From assembly GCA_035645695.1 (NCBI GenBank), contig DASQMC010000012.1, forward strand, positions 1 through 64,000: DNA of 64,000 nt. Direction: 5' to 3'. The DNA comes from JAIVJZ01 sp035645695. Its GTDB lineage: Bacteria; Acidobacteriota; Blastocatellia; Pyrinomonadales; Pyrinomonadaceae. The stretch's first letter is position 1. Each line of letters starts with the position of its first letter. Made by a program: the position numbers and the translations under genes. The notes under the pieces were generated by a model, which saw only the letters and a program-made list of their open reading frames with translations, had not been told where the DNA came from and did not search any database. This document shows positions 33,105-41,970 of the stretch, piece after piece.

Positions 33105-34268
33105 ATGAACGTAACACATCTGGAATGCGCGGCGTGCGCGCTCAGGCACGAGGCACGGCAGTTGCTCAATCTCTGTCGCGAGTGCGGCAAGCCGCTTTTG
33201 GTTCGTTACGATTTGGAGCGCGCCGCCGCTAAGTTGACGAAGGAAAGTTTACGTGAGAGGTCGGCTGATTTATGGCGTTACAGAGAGGTGCTGCCCGTCG
33301 CGCACGAAGAAAACATCGTCTCGCTCGGCGAAGGCTGGACGCCGCTGCTCGCCGCCGCGCGTCTGGGGCGACAATTGGGCTTGAGCGAACTCTACATCAA
33401 GGACGAATCGCAGAACCCGACGGGGAGTTTCAAGGCGCGCGGGATGACGGCCGCCGTCTCGATGGCGAAAGAGTTGGGCGCGCGTAAACTCGCCGTCCCC
33501 TCGGCGGGAAACGCCGCGGGCGCGCTCGCCGCCTACGCCGCCCGCGCGGGACTCGAAGCGCACATCTTCATGCCGCGCGATACGCCGCGCGCCAACATCG
33601 TCGAATGCGAGCAGACAGGCGCACACGTCACGCTCATGGACGGGCTCATCACGGACTGCGGCGCGGAGGTGGGCAGGCGCAAAGAGGCGGAAGGCTGGTT
33701 TGACGTTTCGACTTTGAAAGAGCCGTACCGCGTCGAGGGCAAGAAGACGCTCGGCTACGAGTTGGCCGAACAATTCGATTGGGAGTTACCCGACGTAATC
33801 GTCTACCCGACGGGCGGCGGCACGGGACTCATCGGCATGTGGAAAGCGTTCGAGGAGATGGAAGCGATGGGCTGGATCGGAAGCAAACGACCGCGGATGG
33901 TGACGGTGCAGGCCGCGGGGTGCGCGCCCATCGTGCGCGCGTTCGACGAGGGAAAGCGTTTCGCCGACGAGTTTCCCGATGCCGCAACGACCGCCTCGGG
34001 TTTGCGCGTGCCGAAGGCCATCGGCGACTTTTTGATACTCGACGCCCTGCGCGCATCAGGCGGTACGGCCGTCAGCGTGACGGACGAAGAGTTGATCGCG
34101 GCGACGCGCGAGATCGGCGCGGCCGAAGGACTGTTTTGTGCGCCGGAGGGCGCGGCGTGCCTGCCCGCGCTGAGGCAACTGCTGGCGGCAGGGTTAGTCG
34201 GCGCGGACGAGCGCATCGTGCTTTTCAACACGGGCGCGGGCGTCAAGTATCTGGAGAGTTATTCGTAA
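33105..34268 (+). CDS. thrC: Threonine synthase (PLP fold type II)
   Basis: 387 residues from ATG 33105 (MNVTHLECAACALRHEARQL), with GGAAAGGA about 11 bases upstream. An N-terminal zinc-ribbon-like CxxC...CxxC (CAAC, CREC) is followed by the PLP domain: lysine in NPTGSFKARG, phosphate loop PSAGNAAGALAAYAARAG and VYPTGGGTG. The enzyme converts O-phosphohomoserine to threonine. A threonine dehydratase-like paralogue is possible, but the N-terminal ribbon and LGEGWTPL favour ThrC. The next gene starts at its stop codon (TAATG). Confidence 0.88.
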   Translation: MNVTHLECAACALRHEARQLLNLCRECGKPLLVRYDLERAAAKLTKESLRERSADLWRYREVLPVAHEENIVSLGEGWTPLLAAARLGRQLGLSELYIKDESQNPTGSFKARGMTAAVSMAKELGARKLAVPSAGNAAGALAAYAARAGLEAHIFMPRDTPRANIVECEQTGAHVTLMDGLITDCGAEVGRRKEAEGWFDVSTLKEPYRVEGKKTLGYELAEQFDWELPDVIVYPTGGGTGLIGMWKAFEEMEAMGWIGSKRPRMVTVQAAGCAPIVRAFDEGKRFADEFPDAATTASGLRVPKAIGDFLILDALRASGGTAVSVTDEELIAATREIGAAEGLFCAPEGAACLPALRQLLAAGLVGADERIVLFNTGAGVKYLESYS

Positions 34269-34630
34269 TGAGAAGCCGCGTACAGAGGCAAAGCCGGACG
34301 TTTCTGGCGCGTCTAATATTCTTCGCCTCGGCGTTGAACGTGGCGGGCATCCTGTGCCTCAACGCGGCGACGCGCGCCCCCGAGCCGTTCGTGACGGCGG
34401 AGGTGGGCGGCGCGGGTTGGCCGCGAGGGTGGGCGTCGCTGCTCGATTCGCTCGGATTCACTTTGATGATGCCGGGGATATTTTTCGCCTCGTCCGTCTT
34501 TCTGGGCGCGCACGTGCTGGCCTGGAGCGAGCGGGCGCCGCGCCCGGTCTGGTACGCGGCGGGGTTCGGGATCAACCTGTTGACGATGTGGAGAGTCGGC
34601 GTCGCGTGCGAGGCGGCGCGGAGACGGTAA
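34268..34630 (+). CDS. Small membrane protein translationally coupled to thrC
   Basis: 120 residues from ATG 34268, whose A is the last base of the thrC stop (TAATG). The same frame stays open upstream through thrC, which masks the true start. Hydrophobic segments: ARLIFFASALNVAGILCLNA, LLDSLGFTLMMPGIFFASSV and VWYAAGFGINLLTMWRVGVA. No family recognised. Tight coupling with thrC and the following gene suggests one transcript, but no functional link is evident. Confidence 0.7.
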   Translation: MRSRVQRQSRTFLARLIFFASALNVAGILCLNAATRAPEPFVTAEVGGAGWPRGWASLLDSLGFTLMMPGIFFASSVFLGAHVLAWSERAPRPVWYAAGFGINLLTMWRVGVACEAARRR

Positions 34631-34651
34631 AAAATGATCGGAGAAGTTGTG

Positions 34652-36037
34652 ATGAAACGGCGTTTGCCGGCGGTGCTGTTCGCGCTTCATGTGACGGTGC
34701 TGCTGCTCATAATCCTGTTGGCTTCCTACAGCCTCGCGCACGCGCAAAAAGAAGGGGCGTCGGCGAAGAAGTCGCAGCCGGAGTCCGTTGCTGCCGGGGC
34801 GGGGAAGTCCGCGCCCGCCGTCGCCGCTGCAACGGCAGCGACGACCGAAGTTGACCGCGCGCGTTTCGACAAGGTGCGCGCCGAAGGGTTCGAGGCGCTC
34901 TACAATCTCGATTACGAAGCGGCGCGCGCGCGTTTCCGCGAACTCGCGCGACTCTACCCGGATCACCCGGCGGGGACGCAATTTCTCGCGGCGAGTTTAT
35001 GGCTTGAGACGTTGAACGCGTCGCGGCGTTTGCAGTCCGGGTTGTACAACAACGATTCTTTCTACGCGAAGACGGAAGATAAGGTTGATCCGAAGATCGT
35101 CGCGCAGTTCAAAGAGTGGACGCGCGCGGCCAAAGCTCTGGCCGAAGCGCGCCTGAAGCAAAACCCGAAGGACGCCGAAGCGCTCTATTTCCTCGGCGCG
35201 ACGCAGGGGTTGAAGGCCGCGTTCGCCGGGGCGGTCGAGCGCAGCTTCATCTCAGCCCTGCGCAGCGGTTCGGACGCCGTTGACCGGCATCGCGAGACGA
35301 TCAAACTCGACCCGAACTATCACGACGCGGAGTTGACCATCGGCATGCAGGATTACATCGTCGGGGGTCTCGCGCTGCCCTACAAAATCCTCGCGGGCAT
35401 GACGGGCACGCGCGGATCGAAGCGGCGCGGCCTCGCCACGCTCGAACGCGTGATGCGCGAAGGCCGCTGGGCGCGAGACGACGCGCGCGTGATGCTCATC
35501 CCGCTCTACAAGCGCGAGCGGCGATACCGGGACGCGGCCGCGCTCGCGCGCGAACTCGCCGCGAAGTATCCGAAGAATTACCTGTTCAAGTTGGAGTATG
35601 CCGACGCGCTCGTCTCGCAGGCGGCCACGGAGCGTGCGGGCGGCGACGGGACTGCCGCCTCGAACACGGAGCGCGAAGCCTTCGCCATCTTCGACTCGCT
35701 CCTCGGCGACCGCGCCGCACGCAACGCGGCCACGCGCCAACTCGATCTCATTCATTTCCAGTATGGCGAAGCCCTCTTCGTCGCGGGACAGTTTGAACGC
35801 GCGGCGAAAGAGTTTCTCGCTGCGGCGGCCGTCCCGAACGCGGAGGCGAATCAGGCGACGCTTGCGCGCCTGCGCGCCGCACAGACCCTGGACCTTGCGG
35901 GCAGGCGCGACGACGCGCTCGCGCAGTACAAGCTCGTTCTCGCGCGCCCCAACGTCTACGACTCGCTCGAAGAAGCGCGGCGCGGATTGCGCGAACCGTA
36001 TCGCAAGCCCGCGCCGAAGGGTGCGGAAGAGAATTGA
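34652..36037 (+). CDS. Secreted TPR-like repeat protein
   Basis: 461 residues from ATG 34652, which has GGAGAA about seven bases upstream; an upstream ATG at 34634 is less likely. A signal peptide (MKRRLPAVLFALHVTVLLLI ... LAHAQ) leads to an Ala/Ser/Lys-rich stretch and then helical repeats: EGFEALYNLDYEAARARFRE, DAEALYFLGATQGLKAAF, LALPYKILAGMTGTRGSKRR and QYGEALFVAGQFERAAKEFL. The product is exported and likely periplasmic. Similar outer-envelope TPR proteins serve as scaffolds; the partner is unknown. Confidence 0.78.
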   Translation: MKRRLPAVLFALHVTVLLLIILLASYSLAHAQKEGASAKKSQPESVAAGAGKSAPAVAAATAATTEVDRARFDKVRAEGFEALYNLDYEAARARFRELARLYPDHPAGTQFLAASLWLETLNASRRLQSGLYNNDSFYAKTEDKVDPKIVAQFKEWTRAAKALAEARLKQNPKDAEALYFLGATQGLKAAFAGAVERSFISALRSGSDAVDRHRETIKLDPNYHDAELTIGMQDYIVGGLALPYKILAGMTGTRGSKRRGLATLERVMREGRWARDDARVMLIPLYKRERRYRDAAALARELAAKYPKNYLFKLEYADALVSQAATERAGGDGTAASNTEREAFAIFDSLLGDRAARNAATRQLDLIHFQYGEALFVAGQFERAAKEFLAAAAVPNAEANQATLARLRAAQTLDLAGRRDDALAQYKLVLARPNVYDSLEEARRGLREPYRKPAPKGAEEN

Positions 36038-36040
36038 AGG

Positions 36041-36177
36041 CTGTCAGTTGTCCGTGGCCGGTTGTCAGTTGTTCGTGTTCATGTCACCTGCTACCACAGT
36101 CCGCATCGAACCGGCGACCAGGACGGCCACGGACAACCGGCAACGAACGATTGACCACTGACGACCGACCACGGGCA
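36041..36177. repeat. Periodic inverted repeat PIR8 (TGTCAGT/CCGTGGC heptads)
   Basis: Left arm CTGTCAGTTGTCCGTGGCCG... (36041-36080); right arm GGCCACGGACAACCGGCAAC... and further heptads to 36177. Arms are unequal and degenerate. An open frame through it extends the next gene artificially. Confidence 0.8.
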
Positions 36178-36195
36178 AAGATTAGAGGTGAAGTA

Positions 36196-37473
36196 GTGCA
36201 AAAGTATTCAAACGGCGGCGCGGGTGCGACCAGACCTCGCCGCCTCCTGTTGTGTCTCGACGGCGTGCCTTACGAAGTGATCAAAGCGGCGAAGTCGCGC
36301 GGGCTGTTCTCGCGCTTCGGCGAGCCGGCCGGTTTGCTCTCGCCGTTCCCGACGATGACGAACGTCGCGCTCGCGCAGATGCTCGGCGCGAGCCTGCCGC
36401 TCGGCTACGAGAGCCTCTACTTCGACAAGGATTCGCAGGAGTTGTGCGGCGGCATACGCAAGTACATCGGGCGGCGCACGCCCGACAAAGTGCCTTCGTC
36501 CTACATGGACGAACTCGATTATCAGGAGCCGCTCCCCTTCGAGTTCCTCGTCTACGTCGCGCCCGACGCCGTGTGGCGCGCCGACATGCGCCGCTTCCGC
36601 GACAAGTTTCGCGCCGCGCCCCACGACCGCGACTTCTTCGCCTTCCTCAAAGGCACGGACGGACTCCTGCACATTCGCGGGCCGCAAAAGTTGAACGTCG
36701 CCCTCGAATCGCTCGACCGGATTCTCACGGAGATTCGAGATTTCTGCGGCGACGAGACCGAGATCGTCCTCTTCTCCGACCACGGCATGAACCTCGAAGA
36801 GAATCGAAAAATCCACTTGCAGACGCACCTGCGCGCGGCGGGCTTCGGCGTCAAAGAACGCTTCGAGCGCGGGCGCGGAAAACGCAGCGTAGCCGCGCCC
36901 GCCTTCGGCCTGTGCGGCTACGCCGCCATCTACTGCGCCGACGAAACCGACCCGGCCGAAGTCGCCGACGCGCTCAAGACGCTCGAAGGCGTTGACTTCA
37001 GCCTCCACCGCGAAGGCGACTCGGCGGTCGTCGTACACGGCGCGCGCGGCACGGCGCGCATCACCCGCGAAGATAACGGGCAGGCGCGCTACAGTTACGA
37101 GCAACTAACGGGCGACCCGCTCGGCCTCGACGGCGTGCAACGGGCGCTTCGCGCGGGCGGCCAACTCCACGCGCGCGGCTATGCCCCGGACGCCGACTGG
37201 TACGCCCACACCGCCGCGCACACCTACCCCGACGCGCTCGCCAATCTACATAACTCGCTCCACGCCCCGCGCGTGCGCCACACGGCCGACGTGCTCGTCA
37301 GCTGCCACGACGGCTACTATTACGGCATGTCCTTCTTCAGCCGCTTCGTTCGCCTCGCCGCCACACATGGCAATGCCCTGCGCGCAAGCTCCACGGCCTT
37401 CCTCATGAGCACGCACCGCCAATTCCCCGCGCACGTCCGCGCGGGCGAGGCCAGACCGTTTTTGCGTGAGTAG
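36196..37473 (+). CDS. Alkaline-phosphatase-superfamily hydrolase (nucleotide pyrophosphatase/phosphodiesterase type)
   Basis: 425 residues from GTG 36196, with AGAGGT six bases upstream. The frame is open to 36034, but that part is repeat sequence. Superfamily marks: RRLLLCLDGVPYEVI (first metal-binding Asp), the nucleophile region FPTMTNVALAQMLG, and EIVLFSDHGMNLEEN (metal-binding Asp-His); HTYPDALANLHNSLHAPRVR and DVLVSCHDGYYYG supply further His/Asp ligands. No signal peptide is seen, so a cytoplasmic phosphodiesterase or phosphomutase-like role is likely. Substrate unknown. Confidence 0.8.
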   Translation: MQKYSNGGAGATRPRRLLLCLDGVPYEVIKAAKSRGLFSRFGEPAGLLSPFPTMTNVALAQMLGASLPLGYESLYFDKDSQELCGGIRKYIGRRTPDKVPSSYMDELDYQEPLPFEFLVYVAPDAVWRADMRRFRDKFRAAPHDRDFFAFLKGTDGLLHIRGPQKLNVALESLDRILTEIRDFCGDETEIVLFSDHGMNLEENRKIHLQTHLRAAGFGVKERFERGRGKRSVAAPAFGLCGYAAIYCADETDPAEVADALKTLEGVDFSLHREGDSAVVVHGARGTARITREDNGQARYSYEQLTGDPLGLDGVQRALRAGGQLHARGYAPDADWYAHTAAHTYPDALANLHNSLHAPRVRHTADVLVSCHDGYYYGMSFFSRFVRLAATHGNALRASSTAFLMSTHRQFPAHVRAGEARPFLRE

Positions 37474-37501
37474 CTGAGAGAGCATAGGGCGTCGCAGAGC
37501 G

Positions 37502-37533
37502 TTGGCATACAATGCAATCGAAAATGCTAATAT
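37502..37533 (+). promoter_or_regulatory. AT-rich promoter-like region before the RelA/SpoT-domain gene
   Basis: TTGGCA (37502-37507) precedes TACAAT (37508-37513) and an extended -10-like TGCTAATAT (37525-37533). Spacing to the -35 is not ideal for either box, so the exact promoter is unclear. Confidence 0.35.
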
Positions 37534-37552
37534 GCCGTAAACGCTGACGCCT

Positions 37553-38314
37553 ATGGCAAAAGAACTGACTAAGTCGCAGATCGACCGTTTAGGTGATCGC
37601 CTGAAGAAGGGCAATATCACCGAGGCCGATCTGCGGCTTCTCGATCTGTACCGGCGTTCATTCACCCCGGCATACGAGATCGTCGTCGGAACTATTCGTC
37701 AGGATTTGACACTCGAACCGACGGGCAGACCGGCTAAGTCAACCACATCCATCTCCGACAAGTTGCGCAGGGAAAGCATTCGCCTCACCCAGATTCAGGA
37801 TATCGCGGGCTGTCGGTTGACCGTCGCAGACATCGCGGAGCAAGACGCGGTCGTTCAATCCCTCACCAATCTCTTTGAACAGACCGCTATCGTTGATCGT
37901 CGCCAGCGACCAAGCCACGGCTATCGCGCTGTTCATGTGGTCGTGAACAGTCTCGATAAAATGATCGAGATACAGGTGAGAACTTCGCTGCAACATCTCT
38001 GGGCGGAACTCTCAGAGAAACTATCTGATATTGTTGATCCGGCAATTAAGTATGGCGCGGGTAATGAAAATGTTCGAAAGACCTTAACAGTAACATCTGA
38101 AATGGTTATCGCAATGGAATCTTTTGAAACAACGTTAGCAGAAGTGAAGAAGGAAATACCCTTAGAAGGTAAGGTCGTAGATGCTTTTAAGCAACTAATA
38201 GTAGAGAATGAAGAAGAGAAGACCGCGTTGAGGCAACGGGCATTCAAAGTTCTTCATGATAATATCGAACTTGTGGAAGGATTAGCAGGAGAGAATAATG
38301 ATCTTTCTGATTGA
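37553..38314 (+). CDS. RelA/SpoT-domain (p)ppGpp synthetase-like protein, candidate ToxSAS toxin
   Basis: 253 residues. There is a single synthetase domain and no hydrolase domain. Motifs: GRPAKSTTSISDKLRRES (residues 59-75, nucleotide-binding Arg/Lys/Ser), QDIAGCRLT with Asp83, RPSHGYRAVHVVVN, and EIQVRTSLQHLWAELSEKL with Glu139, the positions of metal and catalytic acidic residues in small alarmone synthetases. A helical tail (150-253) follows. Base composition falls from typical to about 35-42% GC over 38041-38220, unlike the flanking genes, suggesting transfer. It overlaps a small gene by 17 bases, the layout of a toxin-antitoxin pair. A housekeeping small alarmone synthetase is the alternative. 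Confidence 0.82.
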   Translation: MAKELTKSQIDRLGDRLKKGNITEADLRLLDLYRRSFTPAYEIVVGTIRQDLTLEPTGRPAKSTTSISDKLRRESIRLTQIQDIAGCRLTVADIAEQDAVVQSLTNLFEQTAIVDRRQRPSHGYRAVHVVVNSLDKMIEIQVRTSLQHLWAELSEKLSDIVDPAIKYGAGNENVRKTLTVTSEMVIAMESFETTLAEVKKEIPLEGKVVDAFKQLIVENEEEKTALRQRAFKVLHDNIELVEGLAGENNDLSD

Positions 38315-38534
38315 GTATGACCGTGCTCGCGGAGAAATAGTTACCTTTAAGGGTTTCGACGACTCCGAGCGTCAAAAGGCCGAAGACGCGCGGCTTGAGT
38401 TGGAACTCGAACTTAGTCGTCTCAGTACTGAGCGCGAGGTCGTTATATTAGAAGCGGCCACCGAAGAGGCTTTGCGGCGCACTCACCGCCGCTACTTTGA
38501 GAATTTATCCGAGCTTGTCAATTCGCCCGCGTAA
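38298..38534 (+). CDS. Small protein coupled to the RelA/SpoT-domain gene, candidate antitoxin or partner
   Basis: 78 residues (MIFLIEYDRARGEIVTFKGF). A short beta-rich N-terminus is followed by a charged helix (ERQKAEDARLELELELSRL) and a C-terminal EEALRRTHRRYFENL. No DNA-binding motif is evident. The start codon lies 17 bases inside the upstream gene, so the two are co-translated. The family is not known to me; similar small proteins beside RelA/SpoT-domain genes would be the thing to look for. Confidence 0.7.
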   Translation: MIFLIEYDRARGEIVTFKGFDDSERQKAEDARLELELELSRLSTEREVVILEAATEEALRRTHRRYFENLSELVNSPA

Positions 38535-38602
38535 CACGCTTCCTCTGTGGTGACGACTTCCTCACCTGTAGCAGTCACAGTCTATTTCGTCTTGCGCCTG
38601 CC

Positions 38603-38632
38603 TTGACCTCTCGCGTGTCCTGCGCGTACAAA
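38603..38632 (+). promoter_or_regulatory. Promoter candidate giving a leaderless message
   Basis: TTGACC (38603-38608), an 18-nt spacer, TACAAA (38627-38632). The expected start of transcription is at or within a base or two of ATG 38640, and no Shine-Dalgarno sequence precedes that ATG. Confidence 0.45.
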
Positions 38633-38639
38633 ACAGTTC

Positions 38640-39461
38640 ATGACTAATCCAGTTGAGCCGGAGAGTGCGCCCGCCGTCGAGACGTTTGGACTCGTGCGGC
38701 GGTTTGGGGATTTCGTGGCCGTGGACGGGGTGGATTTGCGTGTGGGGCGGGGGCAGTTTTTCGGGTTTCTGGGGCCGAACGGGGCCGGGAAGTCTACGAC
38801 GATTAAGATGCTGACGGGGCTGCTTGCGCCGACCGGGGGAACGGTGCGCGTGCTGGGGCGCGATCTGGCGGCCGAGTCTCTGGAGGTGAAGCGGCGGATC
38901 GGGGTCGTGCCGGAGGACTTGAACTTGTTCGAGCGTTTGACGGGCGCGGAGATGTTGACGTTTACGGGGCGGATGTACGGCCTGACGCGCGAGGAGACGA
39001 GGGATCGCGGGCAGGAGCTTTTGGCGTTGATGGATTTGGAGGGCGAGCCGCGAAAGCTGGTGGTGGAGTATTCGCACGGGATGAAGAAAAAGCTGTCGCT
39101 GGCGTGCGCGCTGATTCACCGGCCGGAGATTTTGTTTCTGGATGAGCCGTTCGAGGGCGTGGACGCGCTCGCTTCGCGGACGTTGAAGGATTTGTTGTTG
39201 CAGTTGACGGCGCGCGGCATCACGGTTTTTCTCACGTCACATGTGTTGGAGATCGTCGAGCGTTTGTGTACGCACATCGCGATCATCACGGGGGGGCGGC
39301 TGGTGGTCGAAGGCGCGCTCGACGAGTTGCGACGAGGGATCGCGGTCGGAGACGGCGACGGCACGGGCGGCAGCCCCGTGTCGCTTGAAGATTATTTCAT
39401 ACGCGTCATCGGCGGGGCGCGCCCTCCTGCGGGCGAAGACGTGTTGCCGTGGCTGGCGTGA
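38640..39461 (+). CDS. Orphan ABC-2-type transporter ATP-binding protein
   Basis: 273 residues. Walker A GPNGAGKST, signature YSHGMKKK, Walker B EILFLDEPFEGVD and switch His in TSHVLEI. The N-terminal AVDGVDLRVGRGQFFGFLGP is typical of CcmA/EcsA-type ATPases that drive ABC-2 permeases. No permease gene lies on either side, so the partner must be elsewhere or be absent. The unusually long, disordered end (EGALDELRRGIAVGDGDGTG) carries Gly/Asp repeats. Likely leaderless (see the promoter entry). Closed by a 24-bp hairpin. Confidence 0.88.
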   Translation: MTNPVEPESAPAVETFGLVRRFGDFVAVDGVDLRVGRGQFFGFLGPNGAGKSTTIKMLTGLLAPTGGTVRVLGRDLAAESLEVKRRIGVVPEDLNLFERLTGAEMLTFTGRMYGLTREETRDRGQELLALMDLEGEPRKLVVEYSHGMKKKLSLACALIHRPEILFLDEPFEGVDALASRTLKDLLLQLTARGITVFLTSHVLEIVERLCTHIAIITGGRLVVEGALDELRRGIAVGDGDGTGGSPVSLEDYFIRVIGGARPPAGEDVLPWLA

Positions 39462-39552
39462 AGGCAGGGATGAGGGATGAGGGATGAAAAGTGAATAAGA
39501 AGAACGGGAGTTGAGTTAACTTTCCGCGATGCGCGAGGCGTAAAGGGGGAAA

Positions 39553-39604
39553 GCGAAAGGCACGGGCGACGAGAATCAACATTCTCGTCGCCCGTGCCTT
39601 TCGC
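39553..39604. terminator. Perfect 24-bp hairpin, bidirectional terminator
   Basis: Arms 39553-39576 and 39581-39604 are exact reverse complements with the 4-nt loop CAAC, between the converging ABC ATPase gene and the secreted lamin-tail gene. It starts GCGAAAGGCACGGGCGACG. Confidence 0.8.
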
Positions 39605-39619
39605 CCTGAGGCGAGGGCG

Positions 39620-41800
39620 TTAGCGTTGGCTCGTGGAGCGAGCCGCCTGTTTGCCGGTCGCGGTGCGTTTGGTGGTGACGGCGGAGCCGGCGGAGCCGGC
39701 GGCGTCTTCCTCCGACGGCGCGGCCGCGGCCGTAATCGCTTCGACGTTGACGAAGAAGCGGAAGCTGCCGTTGGTCATCACGCCGAGGCGAAACTCGACG
39801 TTGATGGATGCGCCGGGCGCGAGCGGCGACGAGAGCGAGACCGAGAGCGGGACGAGCGTGGAGTTGATGCCGCCGCCTTCCGGTTGTGCGGACGTTTGGG
39901 CGAGCGTCAGGCCGCGAATGGGGACGTTCTGCCCGTTGGTGTTGGTGACGACGATGTCTCCGGAGGTGAGCGCGCGCAGATCGGACTGCCCGACCTGCGC
40001 GTTGCCTTTCGTCGTGAGATCGACGATGCGGAAGCGCAGGCGGTTGATCTTCTGTCCGGTCGTGTTGGCAAACGTGCGACGGAGCAGGAGCGTGCCGAAG
40101 GCCGCGCTCGTCGGATTGGCGTTGGCCGAGGTGCGCACGCGTGCGCACGCGCTCGTCGCCGCGCCGAAGCCGCCGCACTGCGGGTCGACGAACGACGACT
40201 TGACGGAGGCGTTGCGCTGGATGTGGCTGCCGGAACTCTGCGGGCCGGGCGCGCCGAGCACGGATTGGATCGCGCCGTAAGAGGCGGCGTTCGTCGAAAC
40301 CATCAGGAAGTCGGCGGCGTTGTTGTTCGTGTCCTGCGGCACGCCGGTGGTGAGCTTGCGGACGAAACTATACTGGCCGTCGTTCGTCAAGATGGCGGGC
40401 AGCCCCGCGCCCTCTCGATAGAAGGCATCGGTCTCCGTGTTGAAGCCGACCGCATCGATGCGGTTGCCCGCCGCGAGATAGTTCGCCTCGTTGGAGGTGC
40501 GAACGAGTGCGATGCCGGAGTTGTCCGGGAGATCGCCGAAGTAGAAAGTGTCCGGCGAGGCGAAAGAGTTGAGGGTGTAGCCGCTGCCGTTGCTCACGAG
40601 GTAGTGGCCGCGCGGCGCGATGATCGTCCCGCGCGGGATGGAGTGGCTCACGGACGGTCCGAACGTCGCCGACGAGACAATGACCCACCCGGACGAATCG
40701 TCGGGCGTGTTGACGACGAAACTCGAATCGGTGTTGTTGTAAATTTCCACGAACTCGTCGCGCGCGCCGCTCTCGCCGCCGGCCGGGAACGGGCCGCGCA
40801 GGCGAAACTCGCTGATCAACAGTTGCCCCGCTTCCGGCAGGAAGGTGCGCGTGAAGGTGACGGTCTGGTTGCCCTGATAAGAGGCGAAGGTGCGCGAGGC
40901 CGGGTAGAAGGTCGAACCGCTCTGCGCGGCGGAGACGGTGTAAGCGGAGTTCGCCGAGAGTCCTTGAAAGAGGTAGTGGCCGTTCGCGCTCGTCGTGGTG
41001 GTGGCGTTCGTCGCGCCTGTCAGGTTGATGGTCACGCCGGAGAGCGGATTGCCTTCCGCGTCGATGGCCTGTCCTTCGAGGATGAGCGAGGTGGCCGCCG
41101 CGCCGACGCCGTAGATCATCTGGCCGTCGCGCAAGCCGCCGATGCGGCACTCGTACTGCGTGAACGACCCGGCCGCGTCGCCCGAGGGGACAGCGCCGCG
41201 CTGCACGCCGACCGTCGCGTCGAAGCCGTTGTTCGGCACGGTGCCGTAAATGATGTCGAAACTCCTCTGCTCTTGCGTTTCGTAGAGCCGGATTTCAAAG
41301 TTGAGACTGCCTGCGGGTTTGCCGTGAGGCGAGGCGCGCCATTCGATGTTGAAGATGCGGTTGGGCGCGTTGCCCGACACCGATGTGAAGATGCCTTCGC
41401 CCGTGTTTCTGATGGTCAGGTCTGAGAAGTGCGGGATGATCGAATAGCCGAAGAGGTTGAGCGGGAAGCAGACTTCGAACTGCCCGTAGTCGGGGCTGGC
41501 GGTCGCGAACTGGAGGCTCCCGTTGGAACTGACCACGGCCGAGGTGTAGGTGTTTCCGTAGAAGTTGTAGGCGAAGGGCAGCGCGATGGTCGCCACGCAG
41601 TCGTCGCCGGCGGTCGCCCCGCAACTGAAGCCCGTGACGGGCGTCGTGCCGGGAACGATGGTCGCGCCGTTCGCGCTGAAGAGTCGATACTGATTCACCG
41701 CCTGCGCCGGAGCGGAGCGCTCTGCGGAGAAGAACAGGCACAGCGCGAAGACAACCGCAGCCGCAACGCGCGCGAGGGAAAATTGCACGGGGAAACGCAT
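39620..41800 (-). CDS. Secreted multi-domain protein with carboxypeptidase-regulatory-like and lamin-tail domains
   Basis: 726 residues from ATG 41800, with AGGAGG nine bases upstream; a TTG directly abutting the SD is excluded. A signal peptide (VAAAVVFALCLFFSA, cleaved after PAQA) is followed by a beta-rich N-terminal domain (LPFAYNFYGNTYTSAVVSSN), a carboxypeptidase-regulatory-like fold near 250-330 (GQAIDAEGNPLSGVTINLTG), a lamin-tail domain near 330-500 (LLISEFRLRG, DEFVEIYNNTDSSF), and a C-terminal beta region. The tail is Thr/Ser/Lys-rich. It is an exported surface or matrix protein, sharing its N-terminal architecture with the gene at the left edge of the window. Confidence 0.85.
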   Translation of the reverse strand: MRFPVQFSLARVAAAVVFALCLFFSAERSAPAQAVNQYRLFSANGATIVPGTTPVTGFSCGATAGDDCVATIALPFAYNFYGNTYTSAVVSSNGSLQFATASPDYGQFEVCFPLNLFGYSIIPHFSDLTIRNTGEGIFTSVSGNAPNRIFNIEWRASPHGKPAGSLNFEIRLYETQEQRSFDIIYGTVPNNGFDATVGVQRGAVPSGDAAGSFTQYECRIGGLRDGQMIYGVGAAATSLILEGQAIDAEGNPLSGVTINLTGATNATTTTSANGHYLFQGLSANSAYTVSAAQSGSTFYPASRTFASYQGNQTVTFTRTFLPEAGQLLISEFRLRGPFPAGGESGARDEFVEIYNNTDSSFVVNTPDDSSGWVIVSSATFGPSVSHSIPRGTIIAPRGHYLVSNGSGYTLNSFASPDTFYFGDLPDNSGIALVRTSNEANYLAAGNRIDAVGFNTETDAFYREGAGLPAILTNDGQYSFVRKLTTGVPQDTNNNAADFLMVSTNAASYGAIQSVLGAPGPQSSGSHIQRNASVKSSFVDPQCGGFGAATSACARVRTSANANPTSAAFGTLLLRRTFANTTGQKINRLRFRIVDLTTKGNAQVGQSDLRALTSGDIVVTNTNGQNVPIRGLTLAQTSAQPEGGGINSTLVPLSVSLSSPLAPGASINVEFRLGVMTNGSFRFFVNVEAITAAAAPSEEDAAGSAGSAVTTKRTATGKQAARSTSQR

Positions 41801-41970
41801 TACTGACAACCTCCTGAAAATCCGTGGAACGTTAAACTGTAAGTTTTTTTGATTGTGAAACGGTCAGTCCGCTCTGGAGTTGCCGGCTTAAATACCGGGT
41901 ACGCCGGTTCGGCGTCGGCGGGAGAGGCGACGTTAGCATATGGGAAGGGGAAAAGGGAAACGACGAAAGG

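Noticed and set aside
33779..34267. Open frame inside thrC leading into the small membrane protein
   Set aside because: This part is out of frame with thrC and Arg-rich; the real gene starts at ATG 34268.
36034..36195. N-terminal extension of the phosphatase-superfamily gene
   Set aside because: The added codons are PIR8 repeat sequence; GTG 36196 has a good SD.
39626..41425. 599-codon plus-strand frame opposite the lamin-tail gene
   Set aside because: Arg/Gly/Ala composition only; the minus-strand gene has signal peptide, SD and known domains.
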